From Deltaproteobacteria bacterium (GTDB taxonomy: Bacteria > Desulfobacterota_B > Binatia > UBA9968): a stretch of DNA of 64,000 nt. The translations under genes and the position numbers were made by a program. The notes beneath the pieces were generated by a model. That model had not been told where the DNA came from. It was given only the letters and a program-made list of their open reading frames with translations, and did no database searches. Shown here one piece after another: positions 18,105 to 28,884 of the stretch. Positions within the stretch are counted from its first letter, which is position 1; each line of letters opens with the position of its first letter. Where the stretch lies: assembly GCA_005879255.1 (NCBI GenBank), contig VBKY01000029.1, forward strand, positions 20,029 through 84,028, read 5' to 3'.

Positions 18105-18449
18105 TTAACTCCTCTCACTAGCTTCATCGACAACAATGGTGACGTGACTGAGGCGTTTGCGCACACGGGTGGCCCGCCCTTGAGCGCGGGAAGTGAAGCG
18201 CTTCCACATGCCCGCTTCGTCTACCATTGCTCGCTTGATGATCAAACGATCGACATCGACACTCTGCGTGTTTTCGGCATTCGCCACCGCCGTACGCACG
18301 GTCTTGGCAACGATTCCCGCGGAGCGCTTGGGAATGAACTTGAGAATGTTCAACGCCTCCTCGACACCTTTGCCGCGAATCTGGTCGACCACGAGGCGAA
18401 CTTTTCGCGGCGAGACTCGGATAAATTTCGTGATCGCGTGTGTTTCCAT
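18105..18449 (-). CDS. rplV: Ribosomal protein L22
   Basis: A 114-residue tunnel-wall protein starting at ATG 18449 (METHAITKFIRVSPRKVRLV). A TTG six bases upstream would add two residues. The long beta-hairpin sequence RFTSRAQGRATRVRKRLSHV that lines the exit tunnel is intact. It lies between rpsS and rpsC. Confidence 0.96.
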   Translation of the reverse strand: METHAITKFIRVSPRKVRLVVDQIRGKGVEEALNILKFIPKRSAGIVAKTVRTAVANAENTQSVDVDRLIIKRAMVDEAGMWKRFTSRAQGRATRVRKRLSHVTIVVDEASERS

Positions 18450-18525
18450 GATCAATTGCCCAGTCCATTGAACCTACGCCGGTGCGCTGTCAAAACACCC
18501 ATCAATTTAAAATGGCCGGTCTCGC

Positions 18526-18891
18526 TCACGGCTTTGCGGCCGGCGCCGGCGCGGTGCCCGGCGCTGCTGCTCCTCCCGGCCTCGGCACCGCTGCCGGCGG
18601 CGCGCCTATTGTTTCTTTCGCTTCCGCTTTTCGGTCGCCGGAATGCGCGTAGAAAGTTCGCGTCGGAGCAAATTCGCCGAGCTTATGGCCCACCATGTTT
18701 TCGCTGACGAAAACGGGAATAAATTTTCTACCGTTATGCACGCCGATCGTGTAGCCGACCATCTCCGGGGTCACTGTGGAGCGCCGCGACCACGTGCGAA
18801 TGACTTGCCTTTGCCGCGACTCGCCCATCGCGCTAACTTTCTTCAACAGATGCGGATCGACAAAAGGCCCCTTTTTGACCGAACGCGCCAT
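18526..18891 (-). CDS. rpsS: Ribosomal protein S19 with Pro/Ala-rich C-terminal tail
   Basis: A 121-residue protein. The core ([20 protein letters not shown] through [20 protein letters not shown]) is normal. S19 usually ends near residue 93, but here about 28 extra residues rich in Ala, Pro and Gly follow ([20 protein letters not shown]). The tail would be flexible and near the 30S head. There is no frameshift sign, and the stop precedes rplV by 76 bp. Confidence 0.96.
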   Translation of the reverse strand: MARSVKKGPFVDPHLLKKVSAMGESRQRQVIRTWSRRSTVTPEMVGYTIGVHNGRKFIPVFVSENMVGHKLGEFAPTRTFYAHSGDRKAEAKETIGAPPAAVPRPGGAAAPGTAPAPAAKP

Positions 18892-18893
18892 CG

Positions 18894-19721
18894 CTACCTA
18901 CCCTTTCTCCGCTGCACGATATATTTGTCGGACGATTGGTGCTTTCTCGTCTTATACCCTTTCGTCGGCTTGCCCCAAGGTGTCATCGGATGATTTCCCT
19001 TCGAACGTCCTTCGCCGCCGCCATGCGGATGATCCACCGGATTTTTCGCAATGCCGCGAGTCGTCGGCCGAAAACCCAACCAGCGCATTCTGCCTGCTTT
19101 ACCCCAAGAGACATTCTCCTGGTCAGCATTGCCGACTTGGCCCACTGTCGCGCGGCACTCGGCAAGCACATAACGCAATTCGCCGGAAGGGAGTTTCAGT
19201 AACGCATAATTGCCTTCCTTCGCCATCAGCTGGGCGCCCAACCCGGCGCCGCGAACCAACTGTCCGCCTTTGCCAATCTTAAGCTCGATATTGTGTACCA
19301 CGGTACCGACGGGGATGAATTTGAGTGGCAAGGAATTGCCCGGTTGGATATCGACGTTGTTATCGCCAGAGACCACCGAACCACCGACTCGCAAGCGCTC
19401 CGGCGCCAAAATGTAACGCCGCTCGCCGTCAGCGTAACAGACGAGCGCGATACGCGCCGAACGATTGGGATCGTATTCGATCGCTTCAACTCTTGCCGGC
19501 ACATTATGCTTATTGCGCTTAAAATCGATCAAGCGATACAATCGCTTGTGACCGCCGCCGCGATGGTCCGCTGTAATGCGACCGGTATTGTTGCGCCCGC
19601 CGCTATGGTTGAGCCGCCGGCGCAAGCCTTTTTCCGGCCTCGTCTTGGTGATTTCGTCGAACGTCAGCCCGGTGCGAAAGCGTATTCCTGCGGAGGTGGG
19701 CTGGTAAGTTTTAATAGCCAT
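18894..19721 (-). CDS. rplB: Ribosomal protein L2
   Basis: A 275-residue protein needed for peptidyl-transferase activity and subunit association. It starts [20 protein letters not shown] and ends with the conserved [20 protein letters not shown] (containing the functionally important His) and [12 protein letters not shown]. Full length. It follows rplW by 21 bp. Confidence 0.97.
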   Translation of the reverse strand: MAIKTYQPTSAGIRFRTGLTFDEITKTRPEKGLRRRLNHSGGRNNTGRITADHRGGGHKRLYRLIDFKRNKHNVPARVEAIEYDPNRSARIALVCYADGERRYILAPERLRVGGSVVSGDNNVDIQPGNSLPLKFIPVGTVVHNIELKIGKGGQLVRGAGLGAQLMAKEGNYALLKLPSGELRYVLAECRATVGQVGNADQENVSWGKAGRMRWLGFRPTTRGIAKNPVDHPHGGGEGRSKGNHPMTPWGKPTKGYKTRKHQSSDKYIVQRRKGR

Positions 19722-19742
19722 TGATTTTCTCTTTTTGTCGCT

Positions 19743-20033
19743 TTAGGCCCCGCCGAAAAAGTCGATTTTATCCCCGTCTCTCAGGGTCACGTAAGCTTTC
19801 TTCCAATCCGAACGCCGTCCCGTGTTTCTGCCAATCCGGCGGACCTTGCCGAGATAACGGGCCATGTGCACTTGTACGACCTTTACCTTGAAGAGCGTTT
19901 CAATCGCTTGCTTGACTTCGATCTTGTTCGCGTCCGGCCGCACCTTGAATAAAACCTGATTCGCGCTCTCGGTTAGCTGGGTTCCCTTCTCCGAGATCAA
20001 TGGCGCTTGGATGACATCTTGAGGGTTCTTCAT
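19743..20033 (-). CDS. rplW: Ribosomal protein L23
   Basis: A 96-residue protein at the tunnel exit, docking site for trigger factor and SRP. It has the family pattern APLISEKGTQLTESANQVLF and VRRIGRNTGRRSDWKKAYVT. The start ATG overlaps the rplD stop by 4 bp (20030-20033). Confidence 0.97.
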   Translation of the reverse strand: MKNPQDVIQAPLISEKGTQLTESANQVLFKVRPDANKIEVKQAIETLFKVKVVQVHMARYLGKVRRIGRNTGRRSDWKKAYVTLRDGDKIDFFGGA

Positions 20034-20626
20034 GCCGCCAACCTTTCCTCCAGCAGTTTAAGCGCCCCTTCCGTTAGAATCAGATGCTCGTAGCGCAACA
20101 GATCGTAGACGTTCAAGCCTTCGACGCGCAACACTTTGACCTTGGGGAGATTGCGCGCGGAACGCTCGATTTTGACGTCGGACTTGGGAATCACCAGTAG
20201 AGCGCTGTCGACTTTTAGTTCGGCCAATGCTCTGATCATAAGCTTGGTCTTAACTTCGTCGAGCTCAAACTTATCGACGATGATGATCTTGCCATCGCGG
20301 TTTTTGAGACTGAGCGCCGACAGCAAAGCCTCACGCCGTGCCGTGCGCGGCATGCGATAAGAATAATCCCGCGGCTGGGGACCGAATGTGGTGCCGCCGC
20401 CGACCCAAATCGGCGAGCGAATGCTGCCGGCACGCGCTCGTCCCGTACCTTTTTGGCGCCATGGTTTTTTACCGCCGCCTCTAACGAATCCTTTCGATTT
20501 GGTCGCGGCGCTGCCGGCGCGTCGATTGGCGAGCTGCATGACAACCGCTTGATGGAGCAGGTGTGGGCGCGTCTTCGCGCCAAAAATCGCTTCATTGAGA
20601 GCAGGCTGAATGACGTGCACTTCCAT
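20030..20626 (-). CDS. rplD: Ribosomal protein L4
   Basis: A 198-residue protein. The tunnel-lining loop KPWRQKGTGRARAGSIRSPI is intact, as is the FGPQPRDYSYRMPRTARREA region. In E. coli L4 autoregulates the S10 operon by attenuation; no leader is visible here because the genes run through from rpsJ. It follows rplC by 5 bp. Confidence 0.97.
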   Translation of the reverse strand: MEVHVIQPALNEAIFGAKTRPHLLHQAVVMQLANRRAGSAATKSKGFVRGGGKKPWRQKGTGRARAGSIRSPIWVGGGTTFGPQPRDYSYRMPRTARREALLSALSLKNRDGKIIIVDKFELDEVKTKLMIRALAELKVDSALLVIPKSDVKIERSARNLPKVKVLRVEGLNVYDLLRYEHLILTEGALKLLEERLAA

Positions 20627-20631
20627 TGCGC

Positions 20632-21264
20632 TTACCTTTTCACCGCCGGGCGCATGATTACCACGCCACGCTTCGCACCGGGTACCGCCCCGCGCACCAG
20701 CATCAGATGCTCGTCGGCGCGAATCTCGACCACTTCAAGATTCTGGGTTGATACCTGTTCGTTGCCCCAGTGCCCCGCCATTTTTTTGCCCTTGCGAACG
20801 CGCCCAGGATAGGAACGGTTACCGATCGATCCGCCATGGCGGAAATATTCATGCGTGCCATGGGAGCCGGGAAAGCCAGCGAAAGACCAGCGCTTGATCA
20901 CGCCGGCGAAGCCATGCCCTTTGGAGATGCCTGAAACATCGATATGGTCACCCACCTTGAAAAGATCGTTGACCTTGATCTCCTGTCCGACTTCGTACTG
21001 AGTTACGTCATCGAGGCGAAATTCTTTGAGGACTTGAAAAGCGCCTTTGCCGGCTTTAGCCATATGACCTTGCGTCGCTTTGTTCAGCCGTTGGGTCTTT
21101 TTCGCGCCGAAGCCGACCTGGAGAGCGTTGTAGCCGTCTGTAGCCGTCTGTTTCTTTTGCACGACGACGCAGGGGCCGGTCTCAACCACGGTTACGGGAA
21201 TGACGTTTCCATCCGGGCTGTAGAACTGCGTCATTCCAATCTTTCTGCCAATGAGCCCTGTCAT
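20632..21264 (-). CDS. rplC: Ribosomal protein L3
   Basis: A 210-residue protein starting at ATG 21264 ([20 protein letters not shown]), with GGGA about 8 nt upstream; a TTG 12 bases further up is less likely. The extended loop reaching the peptidyl-transferase centre is recognisable ([20 protein letters not shown]). It lies between rpsJ and rplD. Confidence 0.96.
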   Translation of the reverse strand: MTGLIGRKIGMTQFYSPDGNVIPVTVVETGPCVVVQKKQTATDGYNALQVGFGAKKTQRLNKATQGHMAKAGKGAFQVLKEFRLDDVTQYEVGQEIKVNDLFKVGDHIDVSGISKGHGFAGVIKRWSFAGFPGSHGTHEYFRHGGSIGNRSYPGRVRKGKKMAGHWGNEQVSTQNLEVVEIRADEHLMLVRGAVPGAKRGVVIMRPAVKR

Positions 21265-21313
21265 ATGAAATCCCAAACCGAATAACTTATCGGCTAGCGC
21301 TTTTTTCTCTCCG

Positions 21314-21622
21314 TCATTGGAGCTTGATCTCTACGTCCACACCGGCGGCGATATCGAGTTTACCCAACGCATCGATGGTCTGTTGCGTCGGTTCGAGAAT
21401 ATCGAGGAGTCGTTTGTGCGTGCGAATTTCGAATTGATCTCTCGATTTCTTGTCAACATGCGGGGATCGATTAACCGTGAATCTCTCGATTCTCGTGGGT
21501 AGAGGAATCGGTCCGGCCACGCGTCCGCCGGTGCGCCTGACGGTTTCGACAATCTCACCCACCGACTGATCCAGTACGCGGTGGTCGTAGGCCTTCAGCC
21601 GAATCCTAATTTTTTCGTTCAT
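21314..21622 (-). CDS. rpsJ: Ribosomal protein S10 / NusE
   Basis: A 102-residue protein starting [20 protein letters not shown] and containing [20 protein letters not shown]. It binds 16S rRNA and, as NusE, antitermination complexes. The start overlaps the fusA stop by 4 bp, so S10 is coupled to EF-G and no tuf copy lies between them. Confidence 0.97.
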   Translation of the reverse strand: MNEKIRIRLKAYDHRVLDQSVGEIVETVRRTGGRVAGPIPLPTRIERFTVNRSPHVDKKSRDQFEIRTHKRLLDILEPTQQTIDALGKLDIAAGVDVEIKLQ

Positions 21623-23715
21623 AGGTCATCATCCGACTTGCCATCAAACTTGGCGATAATGCCTTCCGCCACCGCCGCGGGAACCGGCTCATAATGGGAA
21701 AACTGCATCGTGTAAGTGGCCCTTCCTTGGGTCATCGAGCGAAGATCGGTGGCGTAGCCGAACATTTCCGCAAGCGGTACGCGAGCGTCGATCGCTTGCG
21801 CTGCCGGCCGCGTGTCCATGCCCAAAACCTTGCCACGCCGCGAGCTGATATCACCTATCACATCGCCCATAAACTCCTCGGGCACCACCACTTCCACTGA
21901 CATGATCGGCTCGAGCAGCACCGGGTTGGCCTTCCGCGCCGCCGCCTTAAAGGCCATCGAACCGGCTATTTTGAAAGCGATTTCCGAGGAGTCGACATCG
22001 TGATAGCTGCCGTCGGTAAGCGTCGCTTTCACATCTACCACCGGATAACCGGCAAGCGGGCCGTTTTCCGTCGCTTCTTTAATGCCTTTTTCGACCGCAG
22101 GAATATACTCCCGGGGAATCGAGCCGCCCTTGATCGCATCGACGAATTCAAACCCAGCACCCGGTTGTTGCGGCTCAAGCGTGATCCAAACGTCGCCGTA
22201 TTGGCCGCGCCCGCCGGTTTGGCGCACAAACCGCCCTTGCTGCTCGACTTTCTTGCGAACCGTTTCCTTGTACGCCACCTGGGGCTTGCCAACGTTGGCG
22301 CCGACGTTAAATTCGCGCAGCAAACGATCGACGATGATTTCCAGGTGCAGTTCACCCATGCCGGAGATAATGGTCTGGCCGGTTTCCTCATCGGTTCGGA
22401 CCTTAAAAGACGGATCTTCGGTGGCAAGCTTCTGCAGTGAAAGACCGAGCCTTTCTTGGTCCGCTTTGCTTTTCGGTTCGATCGCAATGGAAATGACCGG
22501 ATCAGGAAAATCGATCGACTCCAAAACGATCGGCTTGTTTTCGTCGCACAACGTATCGCCCGTGGTGGCGGTTTTTAACCCCACGGCCGCGGCGATATCG
22601 CCGGCGTAAACTTCCTTGATCTCCTCGCGCTTGTTGGCGTGCATTTTTAGCAGCCGACCGATTCTTTCTCTTTTGCTTCGAGTCGAATTGTAGACACTCG
22701 CACCGGAATTCAGCGATCCGGAATAGACCCGGAAAAAGGTCAATGTACCGACGAAAGGATCGGTCATGATTTTAAATGCCAGCGCGGAAAATGGCGCATC
22801 GTCTTTGGCCGGCCGCTCGGCAGGCTTTTCGGTGCCGAGCTCAACACCTGTGACCGGAGGAATGTCCGACGGTGCCGGAAGATAATCGACGACCGCGTCC
22901 AACATCGGCTGCACGCCTTTATTGCGGAAGGCAGAGCCACAGAGAAGTGGCACGATTTTCAGAGAAAGAGTTCCACTTCGAATTGCTTTTCGGAGTTCCG
23001 CTTCGCTAATCTCTTTCCCCTCTAAATATTTTACCATGAGAGCTTCGTCGCAATCGGCGGCCGCTTCCAGCAATTTCTCGCGATACTGTTGGGCTTGCTC
23101 TTTGAGCTCGGCGGGGATCGGTTCCTCATGAAATTTGGCGCCAAGGCTTTCGTCTTCCCATATCACCGCTTTCATGGTCACCAAATCGACGATGCCGTTA
23201 AACTTATCCTCAGCGCCGATCGGAAGCTGTATAGCCACTGGGCGAGCTCCGAGCCGTTCCTCTATCATCTTGCCTACGCGGAAATAGTCGGCTCCCAGCC
23301 GGTCCATCTTGTTGACGAAAGCCAGTCGGGGTACGCGGTATTTGTCGGCTTGCCGCCAGACCGTCTCGGTTTGCGGCTCCACGCCCCCGACGGAACAAAA
23401 AACCGCCACCGCGCCGTCGAGCACCCGCAGCGACCGTTCGACCTCGATGGTGAAATCGACGTGACCCGGTGTATCGATAATATTGACCCGATGGTCACGC
23501 CACAAGCAGGTCGTCGCCGCCGAAGTAATCGTGATGCCGCGCTCTTGTTCCTGGACCATCCAGTCCATGGTCGCGGTTCCTTCGTGCACCTCACCGAGTT
23601 TGTAGTTGATCCCGGTGTAATACAGGATGCGCTCGGTCGTGGTGGTTTTTCCCGCATCGATGTGTGCCATGATCCCAATGTTGCGGGTTTTCTCTAGTGG
23701 AACAGTTCGTGCCAT
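21619..23715 (-). CDS. fusA: Elongation factor G
   Basis: A 698-residue translocation GTPase. G1 is [20 protein letters not shown]2 is [13 protein letters not shown]3 is DTPGHVDFT and G4 is NKMD. Domains II-V are complete, with the domain IV region [18 protein letters not shown]. It is normal length. A hairpin terminator-like signal lies between it and rpsG, suggesting adjusted expression relative to rpsL-rpsG. Confidence 0.98.
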   Translation of the reverse strand: MARTVPLEKTRNIGIMAHIDAGKTTTTERILYYTGINYKLGEVHEGTATMDWMVQEQERGITITSAATTCLWRDHRVNIIDTPGHVDFTIEVERSLRVLDGAVAVFCSVGGVEPQTETVWRQADKYRVPRLAFVNKMDRLGADYFRVGKMIEERLGARPVAIQLPIGAEDKFNGIVDLVTMKAVIWEDESLGAKFHEEPIPAELKEQAQQYREKLLEAAADCDEALMVKYLEGKEISEAELRKAIRSGTLSLKIVPLLCGSAFRNKGVQPMLDAVVDYLPAPSDIPPVTGVELGTEKPAERPAKDDAPFSALAFKIMTDPFVGTLTFFRVYSGSLNSGASVYNSTRSKRERIGRLLKMHANKREEIKEVYAGDIAAAVGLKTATTGDTLCDENKPIVLESIDFPDPVISIAIEPKSKADQERLGLSLQKLATEDPSFKVRTDEETGQTIISGMGELHLEIIVDRLLREFNVGANVGKPQVAYKETVRKKVEQQGRFVRQTGGRGQYGDVWITLEPQQPGAGFEFVDAIKGGSIPREYIPAVEKGIKEATENGPLAGYPVVDVKATLTDGSYHDVDSSEIAFKIAGSMAFKAAARKANPVLLEPIMSVEVVVPEEFMGDVIGDISSRRGKVLGMDTRPAAQAIDARVPLAEMFGYATDLRSMTQGRATYTMQFSHYEPVPAAVAEGIIAKFDGKSDDDL

Positions 23716-23728
23716 TTTACTTGCGCGG

Positions 23729-23756
23729 AAAAAAAGGAGGCGGATTGACCGCCTCC
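23729..23756 (-). terminator. Hairpin with T-tract between rpsG and fusA
   Basis: On the minus strand, GGAGGCGG (23756-23749) pairs perfectly with CCGCCTCC (23743-23736) around a 5-nt loop and is followed directly by seven T. This is a textbook intrinsic terminator placed inside the str operon, 13 bp before fusA. It may act as a partial terminator setting the rpsG:fusA ratio. Confidence 0.75.
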
Positions 23757-23784
23757 ATTCACCAGCATCATATTTGCTGCAACG

Positions 23785-24261
<477 letters not shown>

Positions 24262-24633
24262 CTACTTCGGCCTCTTCGCTCCGTATTTCGAGCGCCCTTG
24301 TCGCCTTTCTTGAACGCCGATCGAATCCAAAGTTCCGCGAACGATATGGTAGCGTACGCCAGGCAAGTCTTTAACCCGGCCGCCGCGAATCAACACCACC
24401 GAGTGCTCTTGCAAGTTATGCCCCACCCCGGGAATATAAGACGTCACTTCAATCCCATTGGTTAGCCGAACGCGCGCAACTTTACGCAACGCGGAATTGG
24501 GTTTTTTGGGTGTGGAGGTGTAAACACGAGTGCAAACTCCACGCTTTTGCGGGCAACCTTGCAGCGCCGGCGCGGTATTCTTACGGCGCTGCTGTTCACG
24601 GCATTCGCGCACCAATTGACTGATCGTCGGCAT
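24262..24633 (-). CDS. rpsL: Ribosomal protein S12
   Basis: A 123-residue decoding-centre protein starting [20 protein letters not shown]. The streptomycin-relevant loops read [15 protein letters not shown] and [10 protein letters not shown], with the wild-type Lys residues at the two known resistance positions. First gene of the str operon, preceded by a promoter-like sequence and a leader hairpin. Confidence 0.97.
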   Translation of the reverse strand: MPTISQLVRECREQQRRKNTAPALQGCPQKRGVCTRVYTSTPKKPNSALRKVARVRLTNGIEVTSYIPGVGHNLQEHSVVLIRGGRVKDLPGVRYHIVRGTLDSIGVQERRQGRSKYGAKRPK

Positions 24634-24665
24634 ATTTTCTCGCTCGTAATAAGGACTTGGATTCT

Positions 24666-24693
24666 GGGGAGTAGCTTGATACTCGAACTCCCC
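24666..24693 (-). promoter_or_regulatory. Hairpin in the rpsL 5' leader
   Basis: An inverted repeat GGGGAGT (24666-24672) / ACTCCCC (24687-24693), 33-60 bp upstream of the rpsL start and just downstream of the predicted transcription start. No T-run follows, so it is not a terminator. It could be a ribosomal-protein binding or mRNA-stability element; the role is not known. Confidence 0.45.
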
Positions 24694-24706
24694 TAGGGAA
24701 ATCCTC

Positions 24707-24735
24707 TTACTAACAAATTAATCTACCCTTGTCAA
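24707..24735 (-). promoter_or_regulatory. Predicted sigma-70 promoter of the str operon
   Basis: On the minus strand TTGACA (24735-24730), a 17-bp spacer and TAGTAA (24712-24707). The -35 is perfect, the -10 weak. It lies in the 111-bp gap between the rpoC stop and rpsL, where an operon promoter is expected. Confidence 0.55.
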
Positions 24736-24744
24736 AGCTACCCT

Positions 24745-27700
24745 TTATACCGCTTCGGAAATGCTGCTGCCTGGGCCCTCCGGTTCGTCAATTTCGATCT
24801 CCGGTTTGGCATACCTGGCCACGCCGGTTCCGGCCGGGATCAAACGGCCCATGATCACATTTTCCTTCAGACCACGGAGTGTATCGACCTTGCCTTGAAT
24901 CGCGGCTTCCGTCAGCACCTTGGTAGTCTCCTGAAACGACGCCGCCGAGATAAAGCTCTCCGTTGAGAGCGACGCTTTGGTGATGCCAAGCAAAAGCGGC
25001 TCGGCGATGGCGGGCTTTTCCCGTTCGCTGATGGCGCTCTGGTTTTCTTCATCGAAGCGCCATTTTTCCACTTGGTCGCCGACCAAGAAATCTGTATCGC
25101 CCGCCTCTTTTATGCGCACGCGCCGCAACATCTGCCGGACGATGACTTCGATATGCTTATCGTTAATGCGCACGCCCTGCAGACGGTAGATTTCTTGCAC
25201 TTCGTCAACCAAGTATTTAGCGAGCGCCTTTTCACCGAGAATATTCAAGATATCGTGCGGATTGGACGAGCCATCCATCAGAGCCTCACCGGCTCGAATT
25301 CTATCGCCATCGTGCACGCTGATATGTTTGCCCTTAGGGATGAGATATTCGCGTGGTTCCCCCACTTCTGGCGTCACGATCACTTTACGTTTGCCCTTCG
25401 TATCCTTGCCAAACGACACAACGCCATCGATTTCCGTGATAACGGCGAACTCTTTAGGCTTGCGCGCCTCGAATAGCTCCGCGACCCGCGGTAAACCACC
25501 CGTGATATCTTTGGTCTTGGTCGTCTCGCGGGGAATTTTCGCCAGGACGTCGCCGGCAAAAACCGTTTGTCCTTCTTGAACGTTGATATGCGCGCCAACC
25601 GGGATGAGATAGCGCGCTTCGGCCGTCGCCGTGAGCCGCGCCGTCTGCCCTTGGACATCCTTGATCGAGATGCGCGGCCGTTTGTCGACGTCTTTAGAAT
25701 CGGGAAAGGCCGGTTCGCTCATCGACCTTTTCTTCCATGGTAACGCCTTCCACCATGTCACCGAATTTGACGTCTCCGCTCACTTCAGTGAGAATGGGTA
25801 TCGTATAGGGATCCCATTCGGCCAAAAGCTCACCGGCCTTGACGCGCGCGCCATCTTTCTTTTTGAGCTTGGCGCCGTAAACCACAGGATAGCGTTCACG
25901 CTCCCGTTGCCGACCCTTTTCACCCTCCGGGTAGTCAACAATAGCGATCTCTCCGTTGCGGTTCATCACCACGAAGTCACCATCTTTGTTCGTGACCGTG
26001 TTGACATTGAGAAACTTGATGAAGCCGTCGTTGCGGGATTCCAGCGTCGTCTGCTCGGCTCGCCGGCTCGCCGTGCCGCCGATGTGGAAGGTCCGCATGG
26101 TCAGCTGCGTTCCCGGCTCGCCGATGGACTGCGCCGCGATCACGCCCACAGCTTCACCCAGGTTGATCATGTGTCCGCGGCCTAGGTCACGGCCATAGCA
26201 CATGACGCAAACTCCGCGTCGTGAAGCGCAGGTCAACACCGATCGAATCTTGATCCGTTCCAAACCGGCGTCTTCGATGCGCTGGACCAGCTCTTCGTTG
26301 ATCTCCTGGTTCGCCTTGACGATCACGTCACCGGTGAATGGATCCTTGACATCCTCCAACGCCGCGCGCCCGAGCACGCGATCGCCGAGCGGTTCGATGA
26401 TCTCGCCGCCTTCCATTAACGGCGTCATTTCGATGCCGTCCATGGTGCCGCAATCCTCCTCGCCTATCACCGCATCTTGCGCGACATCGACAAGTCGGCG
26501 CGTGAGATAACCGGAGTTTGCCGTTTTTAGTGCGGTGTCGGCTAGACCCTTGCGCGCGCCGTGAGTCGAAATGAAGTACTGTAACACGGTGAGGCCCTCG
26601 CGGAAGTTCGCCGTGATCGGCGTCTCGATGATTTCGCCCGAGGGCTTCGCCATCAGGCCACGCATTCCGGCGAGCTGGCGAATCTGTTGGGCGCTGCCAC
26701 GGGCACCGGAGTCAGCCATCATGAAAATGGGATTGAAGCTCGGTGCGGATATCTCATGACCCTGGTCATCGGTGACCTTTTCAGTACCCAGATCACGCAA
26801 CATTTCGTCCGCGATGCGGTCCGTCACTTCCGCCCAGATATCGACGACTTTGTTGTAACGCTCGCCGTCGGTGATCAGACCATTCTTATATTGCTCTTCG
26901 ATCTCGCGCACGTCGTCATGGGCTTTTTTGAGTAGCGCTTCTTTGCTGGGCGGAATGACCATGTCTTTGATGGAAATGGAAATTCCCGCTTTAGTCGCAT
27001 TCTGGTAACCGATGTCTTTCAAACGATCGGCGAAAATGACCGTCGCCTTATTGCCGGCGAGACGATAACTAACATCGATGAGATTCGCCAATTCCTTCTT
27101 TTTCATCACCCGATTGACTTCCTTGAACGGGATCACCGACGGCACGATGTCGTAAAGCAGCACCCGTCCGACCGTCGTGTCGACGCGCTCGCCGTTGATT
27201 CGCACGGTGACCGGCGCTTGCAGGTCCACTTCACCTTGATCGTAGGCCACGCGCACTTCCGTCGGATTGCTCATGAGACGACCGCTGCCTTTGGCGTGCA
27301 GGCGATCCCGAGTCATGTAGTAAAGCCCCAGAACGATGTCCTGAGTCGGCACGATTATCGGCTTGCCGTTGGCTGGCGAGAGAATATTATTCGTCGACAT
27401 CATCAGCGCCCGCGCTTCCACTTGCGCTTCGACAGACAGCGGCACATGCACGGCCATCTGGTCACCGTCGAAGTCGGCATTGTAGGCGGCACACACGAGC
27501 GGATGAAGTTGAATCGCTTTGCCCTCGATCAAGATCGGCTCGAAGGCTTGAATACCAAGCCGATGCAGCGTCGGCGCGCGGTTGAGCAATATCGGGTGCT
27601 CGCGGATCACTTCATCGAGAATATCCCAGACTTCCGGCAGCTCGCGCTCGACCATCTTCTTCGCACTCTTGATGGTCGTGACGTGACCGCGCTCTTCGAG

Positions 27701-28852
27701 TTTGTTGTAGATGAAAGGCTTGAACAGTTCCAAGGCCATCTTTTTTGGCAATCCGCATTGGTGCAGCCGGAGCTCAGGTCCAACGACGATCACCGAGCGA
27801 CCCGAATAATCGACGCGCTTGCCGAGCAAGTTTTGGCGGAAGCGTCCGGTCTTTCCCTTCAGCATATCGCTCAAGGATTTGAGCGGGCGGCGGTTTTGAC
27901 CGGTGATGGCCCGGCCGCGCCGTCCGTTGTCGAACAGCGCATCGACCGCTTCTTGAAGCATGCGCTTCTCGTTGCGAATAATCATATCCGGAGCACTCAA
28001 CTCCATCAGTCGTTTGAGCCGGTTGTTGCGGTTAATCACCCGACGGTAGAGATCGTTGAGATCCGAAGTCGCAAACCGGCCGCCGTCCAGAGGAACCAGA
28101 GGTCGGAGATCCGGCGGGATAACCGGAATCACTTCCAAGACCATCCACTCCGGCCGATTGCCTGAAGTCTTGAATGCACTAATCACCTTCAAACGCTTAG
28201 CCATCTTTTTGCGGCGCACTTCGGAGTTTGCATCGCGCATTTCCTGTCGCAGATCTTCGGCCAACTTGGGCACGTCGATGGCCTTGAGCAATTTGCGCAC
28301 TGCTTCAGCACCCATTTCGGCAACGAACTTGCCGCCGTGTTCTTCGACTGCCTTGCGGTAGCGGGCTTCGGTCAAGAGTTCTTTGTATTGCAACGGTGTC
28401 TCGCCCGGATCGATAACGATATAGGACTCAAAGTAGAGAACTTTCTCGATCTCCTTGAGCGACATGTCGAGCAAGGCGCCGATACGGCTCGGCAGGCTTT
28501 TGAGAAACCAAATATGCACTACCGGAGTCGCCAGCTCGATATGGCCCATGCGCTCGCGCCGCACTTTGGACTGGATGACCTCGACGCCGCATTTCTCGCA
28601 GACCACGCCGCGATGGCGCATCCGTTTGTATTTGCCGCAATTGCATTCGTAATCTTTGGTAGGGCCAAAAATCTTCGCGCAAAACAAGCCGTCACGTTCC
28701 GGCTTGAAGGTGCGATAGTTAATGGTCTCCGGTTTCTTGACCTCGCCGTGCGACCAAGAGCGGATCTTGTCGGGCGAGGCGACCGAGACTTTGATTGCGT
28801 TGAAGCTTAGCGGATTCTTCGGTTTCTCGAATAAGTTGAATAGATCTTCCAT
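24745..28852 (-). CDS. rpoC: RNA polymerase beta' subunit, frameshifted by a short internal deletion
   Basis: Catalytic subunit, split into an N-terminal frame (28852-25694, 1052 residues) and a C-terminal frame ending at 24745. The first zinc site ([20 protein letters not shown]), the catalytic [12 protein letters not shown] motif and the second zinc site ([13 protein letters not shown]) are intact. The first frame ends [14 protein letters not shown]. The second resumes [20 protein letters not shown], while normal proteins read ...GLSRxVVxDSKDxDxRP. Only about 14 bp (congruent to 2 mod 3) seem to be missing, at about 25695-25712. Total length about 1380 is normal. Probably a sequence error. 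A perfect extended Shine-Dalgarno (GGAGGTGATC) precedes the start. Confidence 0.88.
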
Positions 28853-28884
28853 AAAAGGATCACCTCCGGTTTTCGCGCCACAGC

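Noticed and set aside
24745..28852. Natural split of rpoC into two genes as in some lineages
   Set aside because: The break is at a non-domain position, the second frame has no proper start or ribosome-binding site, and a few bases are simply missing.
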